Assembly: GCA_016198325.1 (NCBI GenBank)
Contig: JACQIV010000002.1
Coordinates: 1-38,082 of the forward strand
DNA length: 38,082 nt
Direction of reading: 5' to 3'
DNA from: Candidatus Curtissbacteria bacterium
Lineage (GTDB): Bacteria > Patescibacteriota > Microgenomatia > Curtissbacterales > GWA2-41-24
The notes below the pieces were generated by a model, which had not been told where the DNA came from, searched no databases, and saw nothing but the letters and a program-made list of their open reading frames with translations. The position numbers were made by a program, and so were the translations under genes. Of the stretch, positions 7,782 to 16,338 are shown piece by piece (position 1 is the first letter of the stretch; the number at the start of each line of letters is the position of its first letter).

Positions 7782-8042
7782 TTAAACAGCAGCTGCTTTA
7801 GTTCTTGGAGATTTAATTAACTTGGATAACCTGGACTTAAGCCTAGAAGCTTTCCTCTTGTGAATCACGTTTGTTTTGGCTGCTTTATCAAGAAGAGAAA
7901 ACGCAGCACTTAAAGAAGCCGCGGTTGGTTTAATGCGCGCAGCCTTTACCGCCTTTTTATAAGCGGTCTTCCTGACTAAGTTAAAAGCTGTCTTTTTCTT
8001 GTCTTGTCTGACTTTTTTGATTGCTTGTTTTGTGACCGGCAT
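7782..8042 (-). CDS. rpsT: 30S ribosomal protein S20
   Basis: The start is ATG 8042 (MPVTKQAIKKVRQDKKKT); an upstream TTG at 8060 would add six non-family residues. The 86-residue product is strongly basic and helical, with KTAYKKAVKAARIKP and HKRKASRLKSRLSKLI near the C-terminus as in S20, which binds 16S rRNA. It is slightly shorter and more diverged at the N-terminus than S20 of model bacteria. A promoter-like pair lies directly upstream with a 7-nt gap. Confidence 0.88.
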   Translation of the reverse strand: MPVTKQAIKKVRQDKKKTAFNLVRKTAYKKAVKAARIKPTAASLSAAFSLLDKAAKTNVIHKRKASRLKSRLSKLIKSPRTKAAAV

Positions 8043-8049
8043 AAAGTTA

Positions 8050-8078
8050 ATATTACCCAAACTTTAAGAACTTCTCAG
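8050..8078 (-). promoter_or_regulatory. Promoter of rpsT
   Basis: On the minus strand, CTGAGA (8078-8073), a 17-nt spacer and TAATAT (8055-8050), then 7 nt to the ATG. This is leaderless-type spacing. A more distant alternative -10 (TAGAAT within 8115-8125) would leave a leader of about 70 nt. Confidence 0.5.
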
Positions 8079-8106
8079 GTATCTGGATATTAAAGCTTTG
8101 GATTTT

Positions 8107-8129
8107 AGTCTGCATATTCTATCATAAAC
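8107..8129 (+). repeat. Imperfect copy of the murJ start region
   Basis: This 23-nt segment matches 8161-8183 at 19 of 23 positions. The second copy spans the murJ start codon (ATG ATC AAT, M-I-N); the first reads ATC ATA AAC at the same place. It may be a remnant of an older murJ start. Confidence 0.5.
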
Positions 8130-8174
8130 TGGGTATGCTCCCAATTTTATTAATAATTTAAGTCTGCATTTTCT

Positions 8175-9839
8175 ATGATCAATTTACTTAAAAACGGGGC
8201 AAATTTCCTTAAAAAAAGGCAGGAGGATATCCTGTCCGCTGCTTTTGTAATCGCAGTCTCCGTTGCCCTTTCCCGAGCACTTGGACTCATCCGCTACCGA
8301 TTACTTGCGTCTTATTTTGGGCACGACCTCAAGCTACTGGATAGCTTTATCGCAGCGTCAGTTCTCCCCGATGCCATTTTCGAGGTTCTGATTTTCGGGG
8401 CTATCGGTCTTGCATTTATTCCGGTTTTTTCCAAATACCTTCATGGCGATGAGATGCAAAGAGCTTGGAAATTTGCAAGCACTATGATCAGTATCGGCCT
8501 GGTAGTATTTCTTGTTTTCGCGATACTGATATTTGTTTTAGCACCTTACTTGCCCCAGTTTATCGCTCCGGGTGTAATTGCAAAGGATCCCCTAACCAGT
8601 CCCTTAATTGCCAGGCTTCTCAGGATTATGATTTTTGCCCAGGCTTTTTTCGTCGTCTCCATTTTCGTAACAGGTATATTGCAGTCTTTCCAAAGGTTTA
8701 TAGTCCCGGCTCTTGCCTCAATTTTTTACAATGCCGGAATTATTCTATCAATCATTTTTTTGGCGCCGGTATTTGGCATATACGCCCCTGCTTTAGGTAT
8801 GATACTTGGCGCGCTGCTGCATCTGTTAATTCAATTGCCTTTGGTAGGATCCCTAGGTCTGAGGTTTAAATTCAATTTCAACATTAAAGACCAAGATGTC
8901 CGGGAAACCTTTGCCCTCATGTGGCCCAGAATGCTCGGGCTTGGAATTATTAGGATTGCCGATCTTATCAATGTTGCCCTTGCATCTATTGCCGCTGTCG
9001 GTTCTATTGTCGCCTTTAACTTTGCTCAAGTTCTGCAACTGGTACCAATCTCACTTTTTGCCGGAAGTATTGCCCAGGCCGCTTTACCCTCCTTATCTCT
9101 GAGGATCCATGCTCAGAAGATGGACCAGTTCAGGACTCTTTTCCGGGAATCTTTTCATCAAATCCTTTTTTTAATTCTGCCATTTGCCGCGATCCTTGCG
9201 ATTCTAAGGATCCCTGTTGTTCGTCTGGTATTCGGCGCCCGCGAATTCCCCTGGGAAACTACCGTTTTAACAGGTAGGGTACTAATTGCTTTCTCAATTG
9301 GTATTGCTGCTCAGGCATCAGGCCTGCTTCTGCTGCGCGGGTTTCATGCGATCAAAGACAGTATGACTCCGGTAAAAATAAACATTGTAAGCGTTTTTAT
9401 TAATGTAACGCTCAGTGTTCTGTTTATTCTGGTTCTTAATCTGTCGCTAATCTACCTTGCCCTTTCTTATTCAGTAGGGTCAATCGTAAATGCTCTTTTA
9501 ATGCTATATATCCTCGACAAAAGGGTTCATTTCGAAAAGAAGGAATTTATCCTGCCAATTATTAAAATGGGTGCAATCAGTATTGTCACGGCATTCTCCC
9601 TCTATATTCCGATGAAATTTCTCGATCAATTGGTATTCGATACCACCAAAACTGTTGGTTTAATCTTTCTGACCTCGGTTGCAACTTCTGTCGGTTTATT
9701 TGTTTACTTCTCCCTTTCCTGGATATTCAAAGTAGAACAAGTCTATATTTTTGCCGCATTTATAAAAAGAGTCATCAAATGGCCGAGAAAAATCTTCGAA
9801 TCGGCATCCGCTTCTGTCGACGCCCAGCAAAAAATCTGA
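8175..9839 (+). CDS. murJ: Lipid II flippase MurJ (MviN)
   Basis: This 554-residue polytopic membrane protein has about 14 hydrophobic helices. It opens with SAAFVIAVSVALSRALGLIR and continues SYFGHDLKLLDSFIAASVLPD, the MurJ N-terminal signature. The second half contains VLTGRVLIAFSIGIAAQAS, LLLLRGFHAIKDSMTPVKI and VFINVTLSVLF. MurJ is a MOP-superfamily transporter that flips undecaprenyl-linked lipid II to the outer face of the membrane for peptidoglycan synthesis. It is the first gene of a plus-strand run (murJ-lepA). No clear Shine-Dalgarno precedes the ATG. Confidence 0.92.
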   Translation: MINLLKNGANFLKKRQEDILSAAFVIAVSVALSRALGLIRYRLLASYFGHDLKLLDSFIAASVLPDAIFEVLIFGAIGLAFIPVFSKYLHGDEMQRAWKFASTMISIGLVVFLVFAILIFVLAPYLPQFIAPGVIAKDPLTSPLIARLLRIMIFAQAFFVVSIFVTGILQSFQRFIVPALASIFYNAGIILSIIFLAPVFGIYAPALGMILGALLHLLIQLPLVGSLGLRFKFNFNIKDQDVRETFALMWPRMLGLGIIRIADLINVALASIAAVGSIVAFNFAQVLQLVPISLFAGSIAQAALPSLSLRIHAQKMDQFRTLFRESFHQILFLILPFAAILAILRIPVVRLVFGAREFPWETTVLTGRVLIAFSIGIAAQASGLLLLRGFHAIKDSMTPVKINIVSVFINVTLSVLFILVLNLSLIYLALSYSVGSIVNALLMLYILDKRVHFEKKEFILPIIKMGAISIVTAFSLYIPMKFLDQLVFDTTKTVGLIFLTSVATSVGLFVYFSLSWIFKVEQVYIFAAFIKRVIKWPRKIFESASASVDAQQKI

Positions 9840-9862
9840 CTTTTCTGATAAACTGTGCTTCC

Positions 9863-11773
9863 ATGAACATTAGGAATTTTGCCATTATTGCCCATATTGA
9901 CCACGGTAAATCAACACTTGCCGATCGCATTATGGAACTATGTGGTGCTGTTGAAAAAGGTCACCGGGAACAGCTTCTGGACAGCCTTGAACTGGAACGC
10001 GAACACGGCATAACCATCAAACTGAAGGCAATCCGCCTAAAATATACTTACTCTACACTTTTAGGCCCGCAGTCCGAAGGACGAGGACCGCATGGCATTG
10101 TATACACTTTTAACCTTCTCGATACCCCCGGCCACGTCGATTTTTCCTATGAAGTCTCAAGGTCTCTTGCGTCAGTCGAAGGAGCTCTTCTGGTTGTCGA
10201 TGCTACCCAGGGCCTACAAGCCCAAACGCTCTCTAACTTTAACTTGGCTGTCAACGCTGGGCTTCACCTTATACCCGTAATAAATAAAATAGATATGCCC
10301 GCCTCAGACGTCAAAAAAACCTCAAATGAGCTAATGGAACTTGGCTTTTTGGAAAATGAAATCATCAAAGTTTCAGCAAAAACGGGCGAAGGTGTCGGCT
10401 TACTGCTGGAAGAAATCGTTAAAAAAATCCCTCCACCCACCTTTCGTCATTCTGAACTCAATTTTGAGTCCTCGGAAAATAAGCACAGCTTTTCTACGAA
10501 TAAGCCCTCCTATTCAGAATCTGCATTGCAGGCTCTAATTTTCGATTCCTCCCTTGACCCGTACAAGGGAGTAATAGCCTCCATTAGGCTCTTTGCCGGG
10601 GAAATAAAATCCGGTGACAAAATCAAACTTGTCGCGACGGATACAGCAACCGAAATTCTACAACTCGGTTTTTTAACCCCAAAACCGGAATATGTCGAAA
10701 AACTTACCAGGGGGGAAATCGGATTTATTGTCACCAATCTCAAGAATTTGTCAAAAGTCAAAGTCGGGGATACGGTCACACTTTCTAATAACCCGGCACC
10801 ACTGCTTCCCGGCTACCAGGAAGCAAAACCGGTTGTCTTTCTTTCATTCTTCCCAGCAGATTCTGCCGACTTTTCCAAATTAAAAGAGGGCTTTGAAAAA
10901 CTCAAGTTGAATGATGCTGCTCTAACGTTCACCCCTGAATCCTCAATCAGCCTAGGCCAGGGCTTACGCGTTGGATTCCTCGGACTTCTTCATGCCCAAA
11001 TCACCCAGGAAAGGTTAGAAAGAGAACACAACCTCGATATTGTAGTTACATCACCATCTGTTAATTTCATAATCGACGGAAAACAAATTAATAAACCTTC
11101 GGAATTTACGGGAAATGCGGAAATCGTAAAAGAACCGTGGGCAAAAGTGACCATTTTTGCACCCCAAAAATATTACGGAGTCGTTACAAATATGGTTTAC
11201 GAAAAGAGGGGACAAATAGAAAACTTTGAAAACATCGGTGCTTCGACAAAAATCGAAGCAAACATGCCTCTTCTCGAAATCTTAATTGGATTTTACGACG
11301 ACCTTAAATCTCAAACTTCGGGCTACGCCTCCTTCGACTTTGAGGTAACCGACTACAAAGAAGCCAAACTGGTTAAACTCGACATCTTGGTTAATTACGA
11401 ACCGGTCGAGGGTCTTGCCCAGGTCGTTCCAACACAAAAAGCGGAAGATTTCGGCAGGAAACTGGTCGAAAAACTAAAAGAAATTATTCCACGCCAGAAT
11501 ATCCCGATTCCCGTCCAGGCAGTTATAAACTATCAGAAAATTAAAGGCGGAGTAGGCTCGCCCACCGTAGCTTCAGCGAAAGTGGGGGGCAAAATTTTGG
11601 CGCGAGAAACAATCCCTGCCTACCGCAAAGACGTCACCGCAAAACTATACGGTGGAGACGTTACCCGCAAAATGAAGCTTCTCGAAAAACAGAAAAAGGG
11701 TAAAAAACGCATGAAACGCTTCGGCAACGTAGATATCCCCCAAGAAGCGTTTCTAGCTGTCCTTAAAATCTAA
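9863..11773 (+). CDS. lepA: Elongation factor 4 (LepA) GTPase
   Basis: The start is ATG 9863 (MNIRNFAIIAHIDHGKST); the open frame extends upstream into murJ but has no family residues. The 636-residue product has G1 AHIDHGKST, G2 region REHGITIK, G3 LLDTPGHVDFSYEVSRSL, G4 NKID and G5 SAKTGEG. Domain II and EF-G-like domains follow, and the LepA-specific C-terminal domain has GGKILARETIPAYRKDVTAK and KKMKRFGNVDIPQEAF-like sequence. It acts on the ribosome. Between G2 and G3 there is an extra stretch (about STLLGPQSEGRGPHGIVY), encoded by a palindromic segment. A second variable Ser/Asn-rich insert (about residues 190-215) follows G5. Confidence 0.95.
   Translation: MNIRNFAIIAHIDHGKSTLADRIMELCGAVEKGHREQLLDSLELEREHGITIKLKAIRLKYTYSTLLGPQSEGRGPHGIVYTFNLLDTPGHVDFSYEVSRSLASVEGALLVVDATQGLQAQTLSNFNLAVNAGLHLIPVINKIDMPASDVKKTSNELMELGFLENEIIKVSAKTGEGVGLLLEEIVKKIPPPTFRHSELNFESSENKHSFSTNKPSYSESALQALIFDSSLDPYKGVIASIRLFAGEIKSGDKIKLVATDTATEILQLGFLTPKPEYVEKLTRGEIGFIVTNLKNLSKVKVGDTVTLSNNPAPLLPGYQEAKPVVFLSFFPADSADFSKLKEGFEKLKLNDAALTFTPESSISLGQGLRVGFLGLLHAQITQERLEREHNLDIVVTSPSVNFIIDGKQINKPSEFTGNAEIVKEPWAKVTIFAPQKYYGVVTNMVYEKRGQIENFENIGASTKIEANMPLLEILIGFYDDLKSQTSGYASFDFEVTDYKEAKLVKLDILVNYEPVEGLAQVVPTQKAEDFGRKLVEKLKEIIPRQNIPIPVQAVINYQKIKGGVGSPTVASAKVGGKILARETIPAYRKDVTAKLYGGDVTRKMKLLEKQKKGKKRMKRFGNVDIPQEAFLAVLKI
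10063..10091 (+). repeat. Palindromic in-frame insertion within lepA
   Basis: The segment holds an inner hairpin GTCC-GAA-GGAC and an imperfect outer pairing (GGCCC with GGACC). It encodes roughly LGPQSEGRGP, absent from typical LepA. ACACTTTTA occurs on both sides (10055-10063 and 10104-10112). Confidence 0.5.
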
Positions 11774-11783
11774 AAACGCAAAT

Positions 11784-12167
11784 TTGACAAGAAATGCTTT
11801 AATAAGTGTGGTGTCAGAAAGAAAGACCGAGCGATCAACTAAAATAGTCAGAAATGAGAATGGGCAAGCAGTGTTTGAGGGGACGCAATTTCTCATCCAT
11901 CAAATTATTAGTAGGGCAAATGTAATAGGTAATATTAAAGAAGCCAGAAGAGAATTTATAGAAGGTTACCCGCATTTATCCCCGGCACATTTTGATACTT
12001 CACAAGTGTATTATCAAAAGCATAAAGAAGAAATTGATGAGGTAATAAAAAAAGAGCGAAGACTACTCGCTGTTATGGTCAAGCACAATGTACCGGGACG
12101 AGGAGTCGACTTCGATGCATTAGAAGCTGATCCGGAATACCAAACACTCGAACAATCAACTCGCTAA
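11784..12167 (+). CDS. DUF433-like protein (antitoxin-type fold)
   Basis: The region VFEGTQFLIHQIISRANVIG, then EARREFIEGYPHLSPAHF and YYQKHKEEIDEVI, resembles DUF433. The matching elements are a GT..-P/I-H start, the YPHL core and an A/YY..H.EEI ending. DUF433 proteins are often antitoxin-like with a winged-helix-type fold. Here the protein is 127 residues if the TTG at 11784 is used. GTG codons at 11808 and 11811 are alternative starts and would remove about eight residues; I cannot decide. It lies 10 nt after lepA, so it is likely co-transcribed. No toxin-like partner is recognisable next to it. Function is unproven. Confidence 0.6.
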   Translation: MTRNALISVVSERKTERSTKIVRNENGQAVFEGTQFLIHQIISRANVIGNIKEARREFIEGYPHLSPAHFDTSQVYYQKHKEEIDEVIKKERRLLAVMVKHNVPGRGVDFDALEADPEYQTLEQSTR

Positions 12168-12184
12168 ATTTTGCCTAAAAGTTG

Positions 12185-12190
12185 TATAAT
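12185..12190 (+). promoter_or_regulatory. -10 box of the small gene at 12199
   Basis: A perfect TATAAT ends 8 nt before the ATG (leaderless-type). The -35 region is weak. Confidence 0.55.
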
Positions 12191-12198
12191 TTCGCGCT

Positions 12199-12396
12199 AT
12201 GACAGAACGAAAGCTGTTTGATAAAAACCTTAGGGACTTTGAAGATGATTTTGATTTCACGAACGTACCCATTGGTAAAGTTAATCGCGAAAGGCTAAAA
12301 ACGCCAAAATTCCCTCAACACGGAGGTTCTTTAAAAAGGGTAATTGTCCCTATAATTGAGGAAAAAGCGAAAGCTGCGGAAGAAAAAGCCAAATAA
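12199..12396 (+). CDS. Hypothetical protein, 65 aa
   Basis: Not recognised. It is a charged, soluble small protein: an acidic N-terminal part (LRDFEDDFDFTNVPIG), a basic middle (KVNRERLKTPKF) and an Ala/Glu/Lys-rich helical tail. There is no signal peptide or membrane segment. A perfect TATAAT box 8 nt upstream supports expression as its own leaderless message. It sits between a DUF433-like gene and the heat-shock operon, but nothing ties it to either. Confidence 0.55.
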   Translation: MTERKLFDKNLRDFEDDFDFTNVPIGKVNRERLKTPKFPQHGGSLKRVIVPIIEEKAKAAEEKAK

Positions 12397-12455
12397 ATTA
12401 CCATATAAAAGTTATTGGCCTTCTTAGAAAGGATCACTAGCTTCCGCAAACCCTC

Positions 12456-12484
12456 TTGACAACTATTAGCACTCATGATACATT
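12456..12484 (+). promoter_or_regulatory. Promoter of the hrcA-grpE-dnaK-dnaJ operon
   Basis: TTGACA (12456-12461), a 17-nt spacer and TACATT (12479-12484). The spacer contains the left half of a CIRCE operator, which fits control by HrcA. The predicted leader to hrcA is about 155 nt and contains two small hairpins (12512-12532 and 12565-12585). Confidence 0.7.
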
Positions 12485-12493
12485 GTCTGCTAG
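12466..12493 (+). promoter_or_regulatory. Degenerate CIRCE operator
   Basis: The left half TTAGCACTC (12466-12474) is a perfect CIRCE half site. After 10 nt comes GTCTGCTAG (12485-12493), which matches the right half GAGTGCTAA at 6 of 9 positions. The consensus gap is 9 nt, so both the gap and the right arm deviate. It overlaps the -10 box, the usual place for HrcA repression. Confidence 0.65.
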
Positions 12494-12511
12494 TTCCGGA
12501 TTTCATTGTCA

Positions 12512-12532
12512 ATCCTGAACTTGATTCAGGAT
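12512..12532 (+). repeat. Palindromic repeat in the hrcA leader
   Basis: Stem ATCCTGAA / TTCAGGAT around a 5-nt loop, within a GTCAATCCTGAAC...TTCAGGATCT context. The same element recurs at 17232-17285, and a relative is found at 35908-35935. Confidence 0.75.
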
Positions 12533-12645
12533 CTAACAAATGAGATTAATTTGGTTTATTAAAGATTCTGCACTAAATTCAGAATGCAAACTATCCGTTC
12601 AAATTCGTAATGATTAGTTCAAATTAGTTAGTTGTTAATACAACC

Positions 12646-13359
12646 ATGGATTTATCCGAAAGACAAAAAAACTTGCTTCGCGCAATAATTGAAAAATATA
12701 TCGAAACCGGCGACGCAGTCGGCTCCGAGACTATTGAAAAAGGAGCCGCACTCGGTGTTTCTCCCGCAACTATCCGAAACGAAATGGTCAAATTAACGGC
12801 CCTTGGATACCTTAAACAACCCCACACATCGGCCGGCAGAATCCCGACTTCAATGGGTCTTAAGTTCTATGTCGATCAACTCATGGAAGAAAGGGCTCTC
12901 TCCTTAAAAGACGAAGTTGCTATCAAGGAAGAACTTGGGCAGGAAAAAGAAAAGTTCGACAAACTACTCAGGCACGCATCACAAGCTTTGGCAAGCCAAA
13001 CACATTCTCTTGCTGTTGCGTCCGACGAAGACGGCAATGTCTATGCATCCGGAATGGCTAACCTTCTTGATATTCCGGAGTTCTATGATATCGATATAAC
13101 CAGGACTATTCTCTCTATGGTCGATCGCGTAGAAATACTTAACCAAATCTTCGGCTTCCTTTCCCCGGAAGAACAGGTAAAAATTCTATTCGGCGAGGAA
13201 CTAAACATGCCCTTTCTTGAAGCTTGTGGTTTTGTAGTTTCACGCTACCGATCACCGAGCCACTTTGGGATGCTGGGTGTAATTGGGCCTTGTAGACTTA
13301 ATTATCAAACCGTCATACCGACAATGAGATACTTTTCGCAGATTCTTTCGGAGTTCTAA
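12646..13359 (+). CDS. hrcA: Heat-inducible transcription repressor HrcA
   Basis: This 237-residue protein has the N-terminal winged-helix domain (MDLSERQKNLLRAIIEKYIE, then VSPATIRNEMVKLTALGYLK and PHTSAGRIPTSMGLKFYVD), the signature of HrcA. The C-terminal part ends GVIGPCRLNYQTVIPTMRYF, the usual end of the GAF-like domain. It is about 100 residues shorter than typical HrcA, the loss being internal to the C-terminal region. It represses chaperone genes by binding CIRCE, and a degenerate CIRCE lies in the promoter. The stop is 1 nt before grpE. Confidence 0.92.
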   Translation: MDLSERQKNLLRAIIEKYIETGDAVGSETIEKGAALGVSPATIRNEMVKLTALGYLKQPHTSAGRIPTSMGLKFYVDQLMEERALSLKDEVAIKEELGQEKEKFDKLLRHASQALASQTHSLAVASDEDGNVYASGMANLLDIPEFYDIDITRTILSMVDRVEILNQIFGFLSPEEQVKILFGEELNMPFLEACGFVVSRYRSPSHFGMLGVIGPCRLNYQTVIPTMRYFSQILSEF

Positions 13360-13360
13360 T

Positions 13361-13846
13361 ATGGCTAAAAAGAAAAAGGACGACAATTTAATTAATTTGG
13401 AAGACCAGCTCAAAAGAGCTCTTGCAGATTATCAGAACCTGGAAAGGCGGGTCGAAGAAGAAAAGAAACTACTCTCGGTACTTTATACGGCGATAGTTGT
13501 GGAAAAATTTCTTCCGGTTCTGGACAATTTGGAAGCGGCCCAAAGTCATATCAAAGACGAAGGACTCGCAATGGTTATCACCCAGTTTAAAGACGTACTT
13601 GCAAAAGAAGGTGTTGAAGAAGTAACAGCCGAAGGTCAGAATTTCGACCCGAAACTCCATGAAGCAATAGAAGCTGTTGAAGGCGAAGACGAAGGAAAAG
13701 TTGTCAAGGTTTTAAGTAAAGGTTATAAAATAAATGGTAAGGTGCTAAGGCCGGCAAAAGTAGTTGTCACCAAAGCAAGTTCCACCAAGTCGGAAAATAC
13801 AATGGAAGAGTTACAAGATATCAAGGAGGTTGGAGCAGACGCCTAA
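13361..13846 (+). CDS. grpE: Nucleotide exchange factor GrpE
   Basis: This 161-residue protein has an N-terminal coiled coil (LEDQLKRALADYQNLERRVEE) and a C-terminal beta domain with the GrpE signature: EGVEEVTAEGQNFDPKLHEA, then VVKVLSKGYKINGKVLRPAKV. It promotes ADP release from DnaK. It begins 1 nt after the hrcA stop, implying translational coupling, and precedes dnaK by 36 nt. Confidence 0.93.
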   Translation: MAKKKKDDNLINLEDQLKRALADYQNLERRVEEEKKLLSVLYTAIVVEKFLPVLDNLEAAQSHIKDEGLAMVITQFKDVLAKEGVEEVTAEGQNFDPKLHEAIEAVEGEDEGKVVKVLSKGYKINGKVLRPAKVVVTKASSTKSENTMEELQDIKEVGADA

Positions 13847-13882
13847 GTTTAGCGTTAGTCTATTTGCGTTTAGCGAACAAAT

Positions 13883-15790
13883 ATGTCAAAAGTCATAGGA
13901 ATAGATTTAGGAACAACAAATTCGGTAGTTGCCGTTGTCGAAGGCGGTAAACCGAAAGTTATCCACTCGGCAGAAGGCAGAAACATCATACCGTCTGTTG
14001 TTGACCCGCAAAAGCACATCGTCGGTGATGTTGCCAAAAGGCAAATGGTTGTAAACCCCAAAACCACCATTTTTTCCGTTAAAAGGTTAATGGGCAGAAA
14101 GTTCAGAGATAAAGAAGTCGAACGCGATGCCAAATGGCTCCCCTACGAAATTAAATCCGGTCGCGAGGGTATGGCCGTTGTTAACGTCGAAGGTAAGGAT
14201 TACACTCCGCAGGAGATTTCGGCAATGGTTCTTGGCAAAATGAAGGCAGATGCAGAGGCTTACCTTGGCGAAAAAGTCGAAAAAGCGGTCATCACAGTGC
14301 CTGCCTACTTTGATGATGCCCAGAGGCAGGCAACCAAACAAGCAGGCGAAATTGCCGGGCTCAAAGTCGAAAGGATTATCAACGAACCGACAGCAGCCGC
14401 TCTTGCTTACGGTCTCGAAAAATCCCACGCCCACACTATTGCCGTCTACGATCTTGGTGGAGGAACTTTTGATATTTCGGTTCTCGAACTTGGTGAAGGT
14501 GTTTTCGAAGTTAAAGCAACTAATGGTGACACCCACCTTGGCGGAGACGATTTTGATTCCAAAATCGTTGAATATCTCATGGAAGAATTTAAAAAGGAAA
14601 GCGGGATGGATATTTCAAAGGATAGACAAGCCCTCCAGCGCCTAAGGGATGCTGCGGAAAAAGCCAAGATCGAACTTTCAACTACCACGGAAACCGAAAT
14701 TTCGATCCCCTATCTTACTGCGGATTCAGCAGGCCCTAAACATCTTTCCACAAAGCTGACACGCGCAAAACTCGAATCATTGGTAGGCGAGCTTGTCGAA
14801 AAAACTTTTGAACCGGTTAAAGCATGCCTTAAAGATTCCAAAATCACTGCCAAGGATGTAGACGAAATCATCCTGGTAGGTGGGATGACAAGGATGCCCA
14901 TGGTGCAGCAAAAAGTCCAGGAATTTTTTGGAAAAGAGCCTCACAAAGGAATCAATCCGGACGAAGTTGTCGCAATCGGGGCAGCGGTCCAAGGTGCGGT
15001 ATTAACCGGTGAAATGAAAGAAATGGTCCTTTTGGACGTCACTCCCCTAACTCTCGGAATCGAAACGCTGGGCGGGGTTTCTACGCCATTAATTACCAGA
15101 AATACTACTATCCCGACTTCAAAAACCGAAGTCTTCTCAACAGCTGCCGACAATCAGACTTCCGTTGAAATTAACGTTCTTCAGGGAGAAAGGCCAATGG
15201 CCTCCGACAACAAATCTTTGGGTCGGTTTATTCTCGACGGAATTCCGCCCGCTCCACGGGGGATTCCACAGGTCGAAGTCACCTTTGATTTGGATGCGTC
15301 CGGAATTCTTTCCGTCAAAGCCAAGGACAAGGCAACCGGCAAGGAACAAACGATTAAAATAACCGGCTCAACCGGCCTCACAAAAGACGAAATCGAAAGG
15401 ATGACCAAGGAGGCGGAAGCAAACGCCAAGGAAGACGAAGCCAAAAAGGAAGAAATCGAAGTAAGGAATAAAGCAGACGGCCTTGCATATCAGGCGGAAA
15501 AAGCTCTCAAAGATGCCGGTGACAAAGTCCCGGCAGAAGTAAAAACGGAAGTCGAAGAAAAAATAAAAGCATTAAAAGAAATCATGTCATCTGCACCGCT
15601 CGACGAAGTTAAACAAAAAACCGAAGACCTGTCAGCGGTACTTTCTAAAATTGGATCGGCAATGTATGGGCAAAATGAAGGTCCGGTAGAAAGTCAGGAA
15701 AAAAAGGAAAGCGAAGAAGAAACCCAAAAGGCCGACGAAAAACCTCAGGATTCGGAAGAGGTTCAAGAAGGAGAAGTAGTAAAGGAGTAA
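13883..15790 (+). CDS. dnaK: Chaperone DnaK (Hsp70)
   Basis: This 635-residue Hsp70 starts [20 protein letters not shown]. It has phosphate-binding motifs [19 protein letters not shown] and [10 protein letters not shown], the linker region [19 protein letters not shown], and the substrate-binding domain with [20 protein letters not shown]. An acidic Glu/Lys-rich tail ends in EGEVVKE. It has full family length, unlike many neighbours. It is the ATP-dependent folding chaperone that works with GrpE and DnaJ encoded on either side. The start of the next gene is 2 nt after the stop. Confidence 0.97.
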   Translation: MSKVIGIDLGTTNSVVAVVEGGKPKVIHSAEGRNIIPSVVDPQKHIVGDVAKRQMVVNPKTTIFSVKRLMGRKFRDKEVERDAKWLPYEIKSGREGMAVVNVEGKDYTPQEISAMVLGKMKADAEAYLGEKVEKAVITVPAYFDDAQRQATKQAGEIAGLKVERIINEPTAAALAYGLEKSHAHTIAVYDLGGGTFDISVLELGEGVFEVKATNGDTHLGGDDFDSKIVEYLMEEFKKESGMDISKDRQALQRLRDAAEKAKIELSTTTETEISIPYLTADSAGPKHLSTKLTRAKLESLVGELVEKTFEPVKACLKDSKITAKDVDEIILVGGMTRMPMVQQKVQEFFGKEPHKGINPDEVVAIGAAVQGAVLTGEMKEMVLLDVTPLTLGIETLGGVSTPLITRNTTIPTSKTEVFSTAADNQTSVEINVLQGERPMASDNKSLGRFILDGIPPAPRGIPQVEVTFDLDASGILSVKAKDKATGKEQTIKITGSTGLTKDEIERMTKEAEANAKEDEAKKEEIEVRNKADGLAYQAEKALKDAGDKVPAEVKTEVEEKIKALKEIMSSAPLDEVKQKTEDLSAVLSKIGSAMYGQNEGPVESQEKKESEEETQKADEKPQDSEEVQEGEVVKE

Positions 15791-15792
15791 AA

Positions 15793-16326
15793 GTGGATGG
15801 AAGAGGACAGGAACATAGCATCATCCGGAACGCTGAAATCCGCAATACCAAGACCAGCCTTTCTTATAATGACTTTCGCCTAATCGCAGACCTGGCCCTT
15901 AGCAATTGGCTTACACATCAGCCGGAATTATTCGCAACTGCAGATACACTAACGCTTTTGCGCCTCAAGGAAGAACAGGACCTACCCCAAATCGATAAAG
16001 AAACACTTGAAAAAGTTTGGAAAGTACGTTCCGCTTGGATGAAACAAATAAGAAGAGAAAACGATATATTCCCAAAAGATCAGGAATTCAAACCCACTAA
16101 ACGGAATCAATCGGCTATCCTTTTTATGATAGATATGTTAAAAAATGACCCTCATCCCGCAGCAGTTAGGCTTAAGGGTTGGGTGGCAAAATGGGGTATA
16201 ACTTTACCGCTGGAAAAAGTTCAGATGCCGGACGATTTCATTGAACAAATTTCTGTTACTCCCAAGAATTATACCGCCCAACGTGCAATTGCCAAGCGAA
16301 AGGTTAGAGAAGAAATCCAAACATAA
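15793..16326 (+). CDS. Hypothetical protein between dnaK and dnaJ
   Basis: Not recognised. It is a 177-residue soluble protein, GTG start at 15793, with GGAG 5 nt upstream. It is largely helical and rich in charged residues (LRLKEEQDLPQIDKETLEKV, SAWMKQIRRENDIFPKDQEF, VRLKGWVAKWGITLPLEKV). There are no Cys-pair motifs, signal peptide or membrane helices. Its place inside the heat-shock operon, 2 nt after dnaK and 12 nt before dnaJ, suggests co-expression with the chaperones, but no chaperone or co-chaperone motif is visible. Confidence 0.7.
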   Translation: MDGRGQEHSIIRNAEIRNTKTSLSYNDFRLIADLALSNWLTHQPELFATADTLTLLRLKEEQDLPQIDKETLEKVWKVRSAWMKQIRRENDIFPKDQEFKPTKRNQSAILFMIDMLKNDPHPAAVRLKGWVAKWGITLPLEKVQMPDDFIEQISVTPKNYTAQRAIAKRKVREEIQT

Positions 16327-16338
16327 TTAAAGATCAAT

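Noticed and set aside
9779-9862. Upstream extension of lepA
   Set aside because: It lies inside murJ in another frame; LepA homology starts at MNIRNFAIIAHIDHG.
11784-11812. TTGACA at 11784 as a -35 box for an internal start
   Set aside because: The position 16-18 nt downstream is GT-rich with no -10-like hexamer.
12199-12396. Toxin partner for the DUF433-like protein
   Set aside because: The sequence shows no known toxin motif and appears to have its own promoter.
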